Shown here piece by piece: positions 33,658 to 41,903 of a DNA stretch of 59,705 nucleotides. Every line of letters begins with the position of its first letter. The stretch's first letter is position 1. The stretch comes from Candidatus Thalassarchaeum betae. GTDB taxonomy: Archaea; Thermoplasmatota; Poseidoniia; Poseidoniales; Thalassarchaeaceae. The position numbers were made by a program, and so were the translations under genes. The notes under the pieces are model-generated. The model saw only the letters and a list, made by a program, of their open reading frames with translations, searched no databases and was not told the DNA's origin. The stretch is from NCBI GenBank assembly GCA_003193925.1, contig PSPG01000010.1, forward strand, positions 1 through 59,705, written 5' to 3'.

Positions 33658-34277
33658 GCGCTACCCCCGTTCGCCGCCGTCTCCAACAGCCAGCGGTGGA
33701 AGCCAATATCGGTCGACAGCTCGGGGTGGAAGGTCAGGGCCAGCCTGTTGCCGGTCATGACTCCAACGACCTCATCGCCGTGGAGCACGGCCACCTCGGA
33801 CCCCTCGCCGTTGGACGAGAAGCGCGGGGCGCGGATGAAGACGCCTGGGAAGTCGCGCCCCAGCAGAGAGGCCTCGAGGGTGGCTTGGAACGAGTCGGCC
33901 TGGCGGCCGTACGCGTTGCGGTCGATCACAGCGTCGACCAGTGGGCCGCCGCCGTCCCGCGGGTCGGCTAGAAGGATTGCCCCCGCGCACGTGCCTAACA
34001 CTGGGCGCGTGTCGTTGCTGCGTATCCACTCGAAGAGAGCCGGAAGGAGGCCGGAGGCCGGGTCGGTGCCGGTGAGCCGCATGGTCGTGGACTCCCCTCC
34101 GGGTATGACTATGGCATCGGGGTCTGCGGCGGCGAGGTCAGAGGCCTTGCGCAGTTCGTGAATCTCGACCTCGATGTCGGACTCATCGGCCGCCAGTCGC
34201 AGCGCCGCAATGTGGACGTGGCGGGCGCCCTGCAGCATGACGAGGCCTACGCGAAGCACATCTCTCCGTCCGGCCAC
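33654..34277 (-). CDS. pdxT: Pyridoxal 5'-phosphate synthase glutaminase subunit PdxT
   Basis: The 207-residue class I amidotransferase has VIPGGESTTMRL, the nucleophile motif GTCAGAILLA and LTFHPELSTD for the His-Glu pair. This triad and the N-terminal VGLVMLQGARHVHIAAL are those of PdxT. It supplies ammonia to PdxS for vitamin B6 synthesis. pdxS is not in the window. The gene is divergent from serC, whose product needs PLP. Confidence 0.92.
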   Translation of the reverse strand: MAGRRDVLRVGLVMLQGARHVHIAALRLAADESDIEVEIHELRKASDLAAADPDAIVIPGGESTTMRLTGTDPASGLLPALFEWIRSNDTRPVLGTCAGAILLADPRDGGGPLVDAVIDRNAYGRQADSFQATLEASLLGRDFPGVFIRAPRFSSNGEGSEVAVLHGDEVVGVMTGNRLALTFHPELSTDIGFHRWLLETAANGGSA

Positions 34278-34340
34278 CCGAAAATTAACCCTGTCGTGGG
34301 CTCCGATGGGCTGAAAGACCCGAAGCGGGCGCGTCGGGCC

Positions 34341-35432
34341 GTGGAATCAGTCGGTCGCATCCACAACTTCGGCGCCGGCCCCGCCGTACTGCCCATTGAG
34401 GTGGTCGAAGAGGTAGCGGCCGCGCTGCCCAACCTGCTCGACAGCGGTTTCGGTCTGCTCGAGGTCTCGCACCGCAGCGCCACCTTCCAGAGCGTCATCG
34501 ACTCGGCGATGGAGCGAATCAGGAGGGTGCTGTCGGTACCAGACGACTACGAGGTCCTGTTTCTGCAAGGCGGCGCCTCGACCCAATTCTACATGACCGC
34601 CCTGAACCTGATCGGCGAGGGTGAGAAGGCAGACTTTCTAGTGACCGGCGGATGGTCGCAGAAGGCGCTCAGGGAGGCAGGGCGGGTAGGCGATGCTGCA
34701 GCTGCGTGGGACGACTCGGCCAACGGATTCAGGTCCGTTCCCCAAGACGGTGACTACTCCATCCGTGAGGATGCAGCCTATGTCCACTACACCTCGAACA
34801 ACACCCTCTACGGAACCCAGTACCACCACCTGCCCGACAGCGGCGGCAAGCCGAGGGTCGTCGATGCGAGCTCGGACATCTGCGGCGTGCCGATCGACGT
34901 CTCAGCGCACGACGTGATCTACGCAGGGGCGCAGAAGAACCTCGGGGCTAGTGGGGTGACCCTCGTCATCATCTCACCATGGGCGCTGTCAAGGGGCAAG
35001 GAGGGGCTGCCCACCATGCTGGACTACAACACCCACGTCTCCAAGGGCTCGATGTTCAACACCCCCAACACCTCTGGCATCTACATCCTAGACCGCGTCT
35101 TCGCTTGGATTGAGCAGAATGGCGGGCTCGAGGGCGCCATCGAGCGCAACCGGACCAAGGCCGCTTTGCTCTACGGCGAACTCGACCGCAGCGACTTCTG
35201 GCGGCCGCATGCACACGGCGGCTCTCGCTCAGTGATGAACGTCACTTGGCGGCTAGCCGACGAGGCGCTCGAGAGCGTCTTCCTCGCAGAGGCTGAGGCG
35301 GCAAGGATGGGCGGGCTCAAAGGTCACCAATGCATCGGAGGCATCCGCGCCAGCATGTACAACAGCTGCTCGATGGAGAGCGTCAAGGCTCTCGTCGGAT
35401 TCATGCGCGACTTCGAGTCGCGACACGGATGA
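34341..35432 (+). CDS. serC: Phosphoserine aminotransferase
   Basis: The protein opens with IHNFGAGPAVLP and has LLEVSHRSATFQSV, VLFLQGGASTQFYM and AGAQKNLGASGVTLVII with the PLP lysine. All are SerC signatures. It makes phosphoserine from phosphohydroxypyruvate and glutamate. The start GTG at 34341 gives 363 residues, the usual SerC size. A longer frame reaches back into pdxT and is not favoured. deoC follows directly. Confidence 0.93.
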   Translation: MESVGRIHNFGAGPAVLPIEVVEEVAAALPNLLDSGFGLLEVSHRSATFQSVIDSAMERIRRVLSVPDDYEVLFLQGGASTQFYMTALNLIGEGEKADFLVTGGWSQKALREAGRVGDAAAAWDDSANGFRSVPQDGDYSIREDAAYVHYTSNNTLYGTQYHHLPDSGGKPRVVDASSDICGVPIDVSAHDVIYAGAQKNLGASGVTLVIISPWALSRGKEGLPTMLDYNTHVSKGSMFNTPNTSGIYILDRVFAWIEQNGGLEGAIERNRTKAALLYGELDRSDFWRPHAHGGSRSVMNVTWRLADEALESVFLAEAEAARMGGLKGHQCIGGIRASMYNSCSMESVKALVGFMRDFESRHG

Positions 35433-36139
35433 GTGGGAGGATGGACGCGCGCAGCGTACTCGACTTGCTCGACCTGACCCTGCTCGATCACGATGCCACC
35501 GAGGCCGCCCTCGACGCGCTGTGCGAGCGAGCCAATGCTCACCGGCCAGCCGCAGTGTGTGTGTTCTCAGAGCACGTCCCCTATGTGAGGAGCCGTCTAG
35601 ACGATGGGATCGCGCTGGCGGCGGTTGCCGGCGGGTTCCCGATTGGCAGCTTCGATCCAGAGGTGATATCGGAAGCGGTACGCGCCGCCGTCGAGGCTGG
35701 CGCGGACGAGATAGACTGCGTGCTTGAGCCTCACGAGGCCGAGGGCTTCCCGGGCGAGCCCGAGCTTGCGATGCTCATAGCCATGCGCGAGGCATCTGCT
35801 GGCTACACGCTGAAGGTCATCATCGAAACGCCGCTGCTCGAGGAGAGGAGGATGCGCGCGGCCGCACGCATGGCGCTTGCAGCAGGAGCGGACTTCGTCA
35901 AGAGCTGCACCGGCAGGCGAGGAGGCTGCAGCGACGAGGCGGCTGGAATCCTCGCGTTCGAGGTGCGAAGGTACGGTGTTACCATGGGTCACAGGCGCGG
36001 CGTGAAGCTGTCCGGGGGCATCCGGACCAAGGAGGACGTCAAGCGTCTGCTTGGCCTCGTCCACTCGGAGGACTCCACCATCAACGGCCCTGCGAGGCTG
36101 AGAATCGGAGCCTCGTCGCTGCTTGACGACCTGCTGTGA
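35429..36139 (+). CDS. deoC: Deoxyribose-phosphate aldolase (DeoC)
   Basis: The product matches DeoC with DEIDCVLEP (catalytic Asp), GADFVKSCTGRRGG with the Schiff-base Lys, and GVKLSGGIRTKEDV with the second Lys. It cleaves 2-deoxyribose-5-phosphate to acetaldehyde and glyceraldehyde-3-phosphate in nucleoside breakdown. The ATG at 35429 overlaps the serC stop (ATGA); another ATG at 35441 with a GGGAGG directly before it is possible. The protein is about 235 residues, as usual. Confidence 0.9.
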   Translation: MSGRMDARSVLDLLDLTLLDHDATEAALDALCERANAHRPAAVCVFSEHVPYVRSRLDDGIALAAVAGGFPIGSFDPEVISEAVRAAVEAGADEIDCVLEPHEAEGFPGEPELAMLIAMREASAGYTLKVIIETPLLEERRMRAAARMALAAGADFVKSCTGRRGGCSDEAAGILAFEVRRYGVTMGHRRGVKLSGGIRTKEDVKRLLGLVHSEDSTINGPARLRIGASSLLDDLL

Positions 36140-36212
36140 GACTGAGAGCCGGAATAAGACACCAGGACCGACGACGGAAGCAGTCACACCCAGAACGATA
36201 GAGGGATGAGGC

Positions 36213-36866
36213 TCAGGATTCCGTCTCGCCGGTCGAGGATGCCTCGATTCCGTGGGCCTTCAGCATATGTGCCTCGACATTGCGAGGCCTCAATCTCGCC
36301 GAACACTCCGGGCAATCGACGAAACCGCCACTGCTTGAGTACGAGGTCACTATTTTCGATGCCTTCTGCTTGGGTTTCCTGATCTTGATGATGAGACCGA
36401 GCAGCCCCCCGAGCAGGACGCTGGCCAAGAGCAGAGAGGCGGCCAACGAGTGCCAGAATCCTGGGTCGACATCGAGTCTCAGATCGTGATTGACGAACCT
36501 GTCTTCCTCCAGAGGTTCGCCGTCCGGACCTATCAGATCCATCGTGTGCTCGAATCTCTGTCCGTCGACATTGAGGACGAGCAGCTTTCCGTCATCGGTC
36601 GAGTGGACGTGCAAAACGAGTTCGTAACTCCCGAAGAATCCTGTGCCGTCGCTGCGGTTCGCATTGTGATCACAGAGGGATTGATCGGTTGCACCGTCGG
36701 AGCAATCGATTTCGACGTTCATCCACCTTACTGCATTACCGTCGGGTGAGAGGATCTTCCCCTCGATGGTGTAGCGATGATCCCATTCATGTTCCGCCTG
36801 CACCGAGCCGGCCGCCAACACGAGAATAAGAGCCAGAACAGCTATCCAAGTGATCCTTTCACTCAT
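36213..36866 (-). CDS. Membrane protein with external domain and cytoplasmic C2H2-like zinc finger
   Basis: The 217-residue protein has a signal peptide (about 1-24), an external beta-rich domain of about 115 residues resembling carboxypeptidase-regulatory-like folds (YTIEGKILSPDGNAVRWMNVEI), a transmembrane helix (about 143-163), a basic stretch (KIRKPKQKASK) and a C-terminal CPECSARLRPRNVEAHMLKAHG. The last is a C-X2-C-X12-H-X4-H zinc site facing the cytoplasm. The layout suggests outside-to-inside signalling or anchoring to nucleic acids or protein. The family is not recognised. Confidence 0.65.
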   Translation of the reverse strand: MSERITWIAVLALILVLAAGSVQAEHEWDHRYTIEGKILSPDGNAVRWMNVEIDCSDGATDQSLCDHNANRSDGTGFFGSYELVLHVHSTDDGKLLVLNVDGQRFEHTMDLIGPDGEPLEEDRFVNHDLRLDVDPGFWHSLAASLLLASVLLGGLLGLIIKIRKPKQKASKIVTSYSSSGGFVDCPECSARLRPRNVEAHMLKAHGIEASSTGETES

Positions 36867-36994
36867 GAAACCGGTTCGGGCGAGGTTCTGTTAAAGATTG
36901 CTCGTCATAGATGTTCATCGATGATCGAGCCTGCAGAATCGATGTGTCAACATCCAGCATCGCACTTATCACCCAGTGAGGATGTTCAGCGTTC

Positions 36995-37243
36995 ATGGCA
37001 CAGCCGGTGGCGAGTCAGAACCGCCCCTACGTGATCGAGGTCGAGGAGGGTAAGAAGGTGGCCTGGTGCGCCTGTGGCAGGTCGGCCAACCAACCCTTCT
37101 GCGATGGCAGCCACTCACGTGAGAACACGGGGATCACCCCTATCGTCTTCACTGCCGAGAAGAGCGGGAAGGCTGCCCTGTGCGGCTGCCGCACCAGCGG
37201 GAACAAGCCCCACTGCGATGGCAGCCACAAGAACCTCGACTGA
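36995..37243 (+). CDS. Double CDGSH iron-sulfur protein
   Basis: The 82-residue protein holds two CDGSH motifs, CACGRSANQPFCDGSH and CGCRTSGNKPHCDGSH, each giving the 3Cys-1His ligand set for a labile 2Fe-2S cluster. It has no transmembrane anchor, unlike mitoNEET. Prokaryotic tandem forms are thought to act in iron or redox handling. A tRNA-Val gene follows. Confidence 0.92.
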   Translation: MAQPVASQNRPYVIEVEEGKKVAWCACGRSANQPFCDGSHSRENTGITPIVFTAEKSGKAALCGCRTSGNKPHCDGSHKNLD

Positions 37244-37307
37244 ACTCGACTCAGCCTCGGACATCTCGCGCGTGGCCCTCGAAGGCCTACGGCGTTCAAG
37301 GGATGAG

Positions 37308-37383
37308 TGGTGGGCTCGGCAGGATTTGAACCTGCGATCTTCGCCGTGTGAAGGCGACATCATAACCCCTAGACCACGAGCCC
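37308..37383 (-). tRNA. tRNA-Val (anticodon CAC), CCA encoded
   Basis: Acceptor arms GGGCTCG (37383-37377) and CGAGCCC (37318-37312) pair. The loop TTCACAC on a TCGCC/GGCGA stem gives CAC. The discriminator A and genomic CCA (37310-37308) follow. D-arm and T-arm sequences closely match the tRNA-Val(UAC) at 10002-10077. Confidence 0.94.
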
Positions 37384-37482
37384 GCGCCTCGATGCCAGCC
37401 GCGAGTCGGCAATAAGCGTGATGACTCGATTGGTGAGCAGGACTCCCGCCGGAATCAAAAGTCGGCTCTAGGTCGGCGGTCC

Positions 37483-38928
37483 GTGGTGGCTGGTCTGGAC
37501 TTCGACGTTCTGCGCCAGAGGGAGACCTGGCGGGCGTTCGGCATCGGCGTTGTCCTGTTCTGCATCATCGGGTACTCCTCTCTCAGCCTGTTCGGCCTCT
37601 CGTCCTCCGCGTACGGGGTCTCCGAAGACGTCGAGTTGGTGCCTGACTTCGAGGTCGCCTCGATGAACCGCACCGGCATCGATGATGCCATCGCGGACGA
37701 GAGTGGGATGGTGCGACTCTCGAGTCTGAGAGGAAGCGTCGTCGTCCTCGACTTCATGGCGGTGGACTGCGGAAGCTGCCACTACGTTCAGGAGCATATC
37801 GAGCGGAACATCGACGCTTGGGGCGAGCTGGGGGGCGACTACCCAGTGGTGGTCATCTCCATCGGCTCCTGGTACGGCTACGAGCCCTTCGAGCGCATCA
37901 ACGAGACCTTCGGCGATGCTGATTCCTCCAGGCACATGCGCTGGCCGGTGGTCATGGGGGCCACTGACTCGGTGCTGCTCGAGGACGGGGGCAGGGGAGA
38001 CCTCGTCGAGTACTACTCCGCTCAGAACCTGCCTCTCGCGCTGGTGATCGACCATGAGGGGTACGTCGTGACCAAGGAGGGCACAGGATTTCCGTTGGAT
38101 GGCTGGGATTCGTTCGACTCGGCGATACAGAGGGCGAATGCCGGTACCGCCGACTCACTGAGGTTCGGTATAGAGAAGGTGGACCGCTCGCTCACCGGGG
38201 TCTTCGTGATCGGCCTTTTCCTCGGGGTGCTGGTCTACTTCTCGCCGTGCGCCTTCCCGGTCCTCCCGTCCTACATCGCCTACTACCTCAACCTCGGGAT
38301 GAGGGAGGACGAGCTCCGCGAGGCCGGCAAGCTCGCCGGAAGCATGCCCAAGCCCGTCGAGGTCGGTGGCTACGCCGCCCTCGGCCAACTGACCTTCTTC
38401 GGGGCGGTCGGAGTCGTCATCTTCGGGCTCGCCGAGGTAATCGACCTCTCGGGCGTGCTGCACGACATCGCGGTGGCTATCGCCTGGCTGTTGGTCATCC
38501 TCGGCGCGCTGATGCTGCTCGGATGGGCCTCACACCTGCTGGCTTGGGTCCAGAGGGTGCTCGACCGCTACCAGACCACCGAGATGGACGAGCAGTTCTC
38601 TCCACGCCGCAACATGTACCTGTGGGGCATCGGCTACAGCGCGGCTTCAGTAGACTGCACAGCAGCCGCGGTCTTCCCGTTCGTAGCTTGGCTCGCAGTC
38701 GTGGGAGAGGGTGCCTTCGTGTTCGGGATGGCCGGGCTGATACTATCAGTCACACTGCTCATGATCACGATCACCGTGCTGGTGGGATTGGGTCGGCAGG
38801 CGACGATCGACTTCCTGCGCCGTTCGACCGGGATAGTCAAGGCGACCGGGGCTTGGATGATGATGTTCGCTGGAGTCGGCCTGCTCGTATACCTGACGCA
38901 GCCCGAAATTATCGCAAGTTTGCTCTGA
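37483..38928 (+). CDS. Thioredoxin-like domain fused to CcdA/DsbD-type membrane domain
   Basis: The 481-residue protein has an N-terminal anchor (about 18-40), an outside thioredoxin-like domain (about 50-220) with active site DCGSC (C96, C99), and six or so transmembrane helices of the CcdA/DsbD type. The latter hold the paired cysteines in FSPCAFPVLPSY and SVDCTAAAVFPF. It should carry reducing power across the membrane to the outer thioredoxin domain, for cytochrome c maturation or disulfide repair. The fusion is the reverse domain order of bacterial DsbD. Start is GTG at 37483. It may assist the CPPC surface protein at 53377. Confidence 0.82.
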   Translation: MVAGLDFDVLRQRETWRAFGIGVVLFCIIGYSSLSLFGLSSSAYGVSEDVELVPDFEVASMNRTGIDDAIADESGMVRLSSLRGSVVVLDFMAVDCGSCHYVQEHIERNIDAWGELGGDYPVVVISIGSWYGYEPFERINETFGDADSSRHMRWPVVMGATDSVLLEDGGRGDLVEYYSAQNLPLALVIDHEGYVVTKEGTGFPLDGWDSFDSAIQRANAGTADSLRFGIEKVDRSLTGVFVIGLFLGVLVYFSPCAFPVLPSYIAYYLNLGMREDELREAGKLAGSMPKPVEVGGYAALGQLTFFGAVGVVIFGLAEVIDLSGVLHDIAVAIAWLLVILGALMLLGWASHLLAWVQRVLDRYQTTEMDEQFSPRRNMYLWGIGYSAASVDCTAAAVFPFVAWLAVVGEGAFVFGMAGLILSVTLLMITITVLVGLGRQATIDFLRRSTGIVKATGAWMMMFAGVGLLVYLTQPEIIASLL

Positions 38929-38941
38929 GCAGTTATCAAGT

Positions 38942-38953
38942 ACCACTAGTGGT
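38942..38953 (+). promoter_or_regulatory. Perfect 12-bp palindrome at the phosphate transporter promoter
   Basis: ACCACTAGTGGT is perfectly self-complementary. It lies between a TATA-like TTATCA at 38933-38938 and the ATG at 38966, where RNA polymerase would start, so a repressor bound there would block initiation. It is a candidate phosphate-responsive operator. Confidence 0.45.
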
Positions 38954-38965
38954 GCGCGCGAATCA

Positions 38966-41086
38966 ATGGAACCACTGATGGGACTCGTCCTCTTGGTTTC
39001 GATAATCGTCTGCGCGTATCTAGCGTGGAACATCGGTGCCAACGATGTTGCGAATGCGATGGGGACTTCTGTCGGCTCTCGCGCTCTGACGCTCAAGCAA
39101 GCAGTAATCGTCGCTGCCATCTTCGAGTTCATAGGCGCTTTCTTCGCTGGTGATGCGGTCACAGACACTGTACGCAAGGGAATCCTGTCAGTTGACTTCG
39201 ATACCGTCACCGTTGGCTTCGCCAACGATCTGATGTATGCTTTCATCGCGGCCATGATGGCAGCCGCTGTCTGGCTTACGGTAGCCACGAGGTACGGCCT
39301 TCCAGTATCGACCACACACAGCATCATCGGTGGCATTATCGGCGTCGGGCTGGTCATGGAGGTCCAGTACGGTACCTCCCTGATTGACTGGGAGGTCGTC
39401 GAGAAGGTCGCCATCTCATGGGTTGTCAGCCCACTGATGGGAGGTTTGTTCGCATTCTTCACTTTCTGGGTAATCAGAGAGACCATTCTCGATGCCGCTG
39501 ACCCAGAGGCGCGCTCGCGCTGGGTGGCACCGATACTCGCCATCCCGACATTCTTCGTGCTTACTATCGCACTGCAGTTCAAGGCCCTGAAGGGGTTCTT
39601 CGCCAAGGCCCAGAGCAATGGCTGGATCGAAAACAAGTCCGACTGGCTGCCGGTCACGGAGAACGGAGTCTGGGACCCTCTAGCGGAGAACGCCTGGTTC
39701 CCCATCAACAGCCTCATCCTAGCCTGCGTCGTCGCCACAATCGCCGCAGCGGTCCTGGCTTACGTCCTGAGGAACTACGATTTCAAGGGCGAGGAGGACG
39801 GCTTCCACGGAGTCGAGAGGATCTTTGTCTGGTTGCAAGTCATCGCTGCCGCTTATGTCGCCTTCGCCCACGGTGCCAATGACCGGTCCAACGCAATCGG
39901 CCCTATGGCGACCGTCTACCAGGTTCTCTCAAGCGAGGGGGGGGAACTCGCAGCCACGGCCGATGTACCGACCTGGCTGGTATTGCTCGGAAGCGCTGGT
40001 ATCGCAATCGGTGTGATGACTTGGGGGTGGAGAGTGATGGAGACCATTGGAAGCAAGATCACCGACATCACCCCGACCCGTGGCTTCGCCGCTACGTTCG
40101 GTGCGGCGACGACTGTCCTCATCTTCTCCATGCCATTCCTTGCGATTCCCGTTTCCACCACGCACACACTCGTGGGTGGCGTAGTGGGTGTTGGGCTGGC
40201 GGGAGGTGCGAAGGCCGTCGACTTCAGGGTCTTCGGGAAGATCGTCGCGTCATGGCTGGCAAGCATTCCGGCCGCAGGATTCGGTTCGATAGTGATCTAC
40301 GTAGCCGCCGGCTCCGATCCGATCAATATGCTCATCGTCATACCCATCGCACTCGCCGCGGTAGCCTATGTAATCTGGTCAACTCGCGACAGCGAGGTGT
40401 ACGTAGACGAGGCGCTGGCGGATGCGGGTGGGGCAGAAATCGTGGGGCCGACATACTTCGAACTCTTCCACACCCACGCTGAGGTTGTCGAGGAGACAGT
40501 CAACCACATGCTCCTCGCTGTGCGCTGCGCTGCTGATGGCAAGGATACAAGCGAGGCCATCGAGGCGACTATCTCGGCTGAGTTGAGGGCTGACCATGTG
40601 AAGAACGAGCTGCGGCGAAAGGTTGGTTCGGGCAAGTGGAACCTGCTGATGAGGTCCGATGACTTCTACCACATGCTGGCTCGCCAGGACCGCATCGCCG
40701 ACTATGCTCAGAATGTTGCCGAACAACTGTCGTTCAGACCGCTCTACGACAATGCGGAGGCCAGGGCCATGCTCAAGGAGATGGCCGAAGCGGTCGCCAA
40801 GACCGCTGCCGTGTATGAGGATACAGTCGAGGCGCTGCGTGACCTCACGCTCTCTGGCTTCACCAAGACTGGTCGGGAGAAGCTAGGTGACCTGATTGAC
40901 GATGTCAACCTCGCAGAGCACGAGGCTGACCTGGTCGAGAGCCGGGCCGCAGGATTCGTGTTCAGCACTGGCGAGGACGACCCGTTGGCTGCTGTCCATA
41001 TGTACCGAGTTCTGCAGCGTCTGGACGATGTGGCCAACGCCTGCGAGACCGCCGCGAACGCCTTCCTGCCGATCGTGTACAACTGA
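38966..41086 (+). CDS. PiT phosphate transporter fused to PhoU/DUF47-like domain
   Basis: The 706-residue protein has two PiT signatures, NIGANDVANAMGTSVGSRAL near the N-terminus and AHGANDRSNAIGPMATV in the middle, each within membrane spans, about ten helices in all. The last 210 residues (about 490-706) are a helical PhoU-like/DUF47 domain (YFELFHTHAEVVEETVNHML; EHEADLVESRAAGF). In many archaea a separate DUF47 gene neighbours pit; here they are one chain, coupling transport and regulation. A second ATG at 38978 is possible. The gene ends with no spacer before the PAP2 gene. Confidence 0.88.
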   Translation: MEPLMGLVLLVSIIVCAYLAWNIGANDVANAMGTSVGSRALTLKQAVIVAAIFEFIGAFFAGDAVTDTVRKGILSVDFDTVTVGFANDLMYAFIAAMMAAAVWLTVATRYGLPVSTTHSIIGGIIGVGLVMEVQYGTSLIDWEVVEKVAISWVVSPLMGGLFAFFTFWVIRETILDAADPEARSRWVAPILAIPTFFVLTIALQFKALKGFFAKAQSNGWIENKSDWLPVTENGVWDPLAENAWFPINSLILACVVATIAAAVLAYVLRNYDFKGEEDGFHGVERIFVWLQVIAAAYVAFAHGANDRSNAIGPMATVYQVLSSEGGELAATADVPTWLVLLGSAGIAIGVMTWGWRVMETIGSKITDITPTRGFAATFGAATTVLIFSMPFLAIPVSTTHTLVGGVVGVGLAGGAKAVDFRVFGKIVASWLASIPAAGFGSIVIYVAAGSDPINMLIVIPIALAAVAYVIWSTRDSEVYVDEALADAGGAEIVGPTYFELFHTHAEVVEETVNHMLLAVRCAADGKDTSEAIEATISAELRADHVKNELRRKVGSGKWNLLMRSDDFYHMLARQDRIADYAQNVAEQLSFRPLYDNAEARAMLKEMAEAVAKTAAVYEDTVEALRDLTLSGFTKTGREKLGDLIDDVNLAEHEADLVESRAAGFVFSTGEDDPLAAVHMYRVLQRLDDVANACETAANAFLPIVYN

Positions 41087-41872
41087 TCAGGTCCAGCCGG
41101 CGTCCTCGGCGACCTGCCCGCCACCATCGCTCGCGACCAGTTCGAGCGCGGGCTGGAACAGCCTCCAAGCTACCATACCAACAGCGAGCCCGGTCACCAG
41201 ATCGAACAGGTAGTGCTGCTTGGTCGTCAGGATGCTGATGCACAGCAGGGCGTACTCGACCCACAGCAGGACGACGAAGGCCCTGGCCAGCGGCTTGCCC
41301 TCATGCTCGCGTGAGAGCCAGTGAGTCATCAGCCTCGCGAGGATGTACGAGTGCACGATGTGGAGGCTGGGCCATGCGTTCCACGGGTTGTCCGAGAAGT
41401 GGATGAACCCGAACAGGGAGGACTCCAAATCGGTCAGCGAGTCCAAGTCCAACTGGTCCCTGAGGTCGATCTCGGCAGGGAAGACGAGGAAGAAGAAGGA
41501 GCAGAACAGAGTCGCGAGAATCAGCGTCTGCATAGCGAGGACGAGCTCTGCGCGTCCCCTGTCGTGCCTCGGGCTGACCACGAGTGTGGCGGGGTAGAAC
41601 AGGTAGAGCGCGGCATAGGGGATGATCATCCAGTTAATCACTGGTATCTCGCGGTCGAGCCACATCTCGGGGTCCCACACGGTGCCGAGGTAGTGCGCGG
41701 CGATGTTGTTCGAGGCGAAATATGGAACTGCGACGAAGAGCAGGCCCAAAAGGAAGATCTCGAATCTGAACCAATGTCCATTGAGTAACTCCCTTCTGGA
41801 CCAAGTCGACCTCCAGAAGCCCCTCCAAGGCAGGACTAATCTGTGATGCAGGTCGGACTGCCCCCAATCCAT
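41087..41872 (-). CDS. PAP2-type membrane phosphatase/phosphotransferase
   Basis: The protein is a multi-span membrane enzyme with PAP2 motifs NAWPSLHIVHSYI and TTKQHYLFDLVTG, where the His residues form the phosphohistidine and acid-base sites. This order (SLH then HYLFD) matches PAP2_3/IPC-synthase-like enzymes that move or remove lipid head-group phosphates. The start at 41872 (MDWGQSDLHHR) avoids the overlap with the symporter gene; the longer start at 41929 would overlap it by 26 nt. It is convergent with the PiT gene. Confidence 0.7.
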   Translation of the reverse strand: MDWGQSDLHHRLVLPWRGFWRSTWSRRELLNGHWFRFEIFLLGLLFVAVPYFASNNIAAHYLGTVWDPEMWLDREIPVINWMIIPYAALYLFYPATLVVSPRHDRGRAELVLAMQTLILATLFCSFFFLVFPAEIDLRDQLDLDSLTDLESSLFGFIHFSDNPWNAWPSLHIVHSYILARLMTHWLSREHEGKPLARAFVVLLWVEYALLCISILTTKQHYLFDLVTGLAVGMVAWRLFQPALELVASDGGGQVAEDAGWT

Positions 41873-41903
41873 ATAGGGTGCCCATGCGAGTCCGGCAAAT
41901 GAA

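Noticed and set aside
38746-39738. 330-residue minus-strand frame
   Set aside because: It is antisense to the thioredoxin-CcdA and PiT genes, both well supported.
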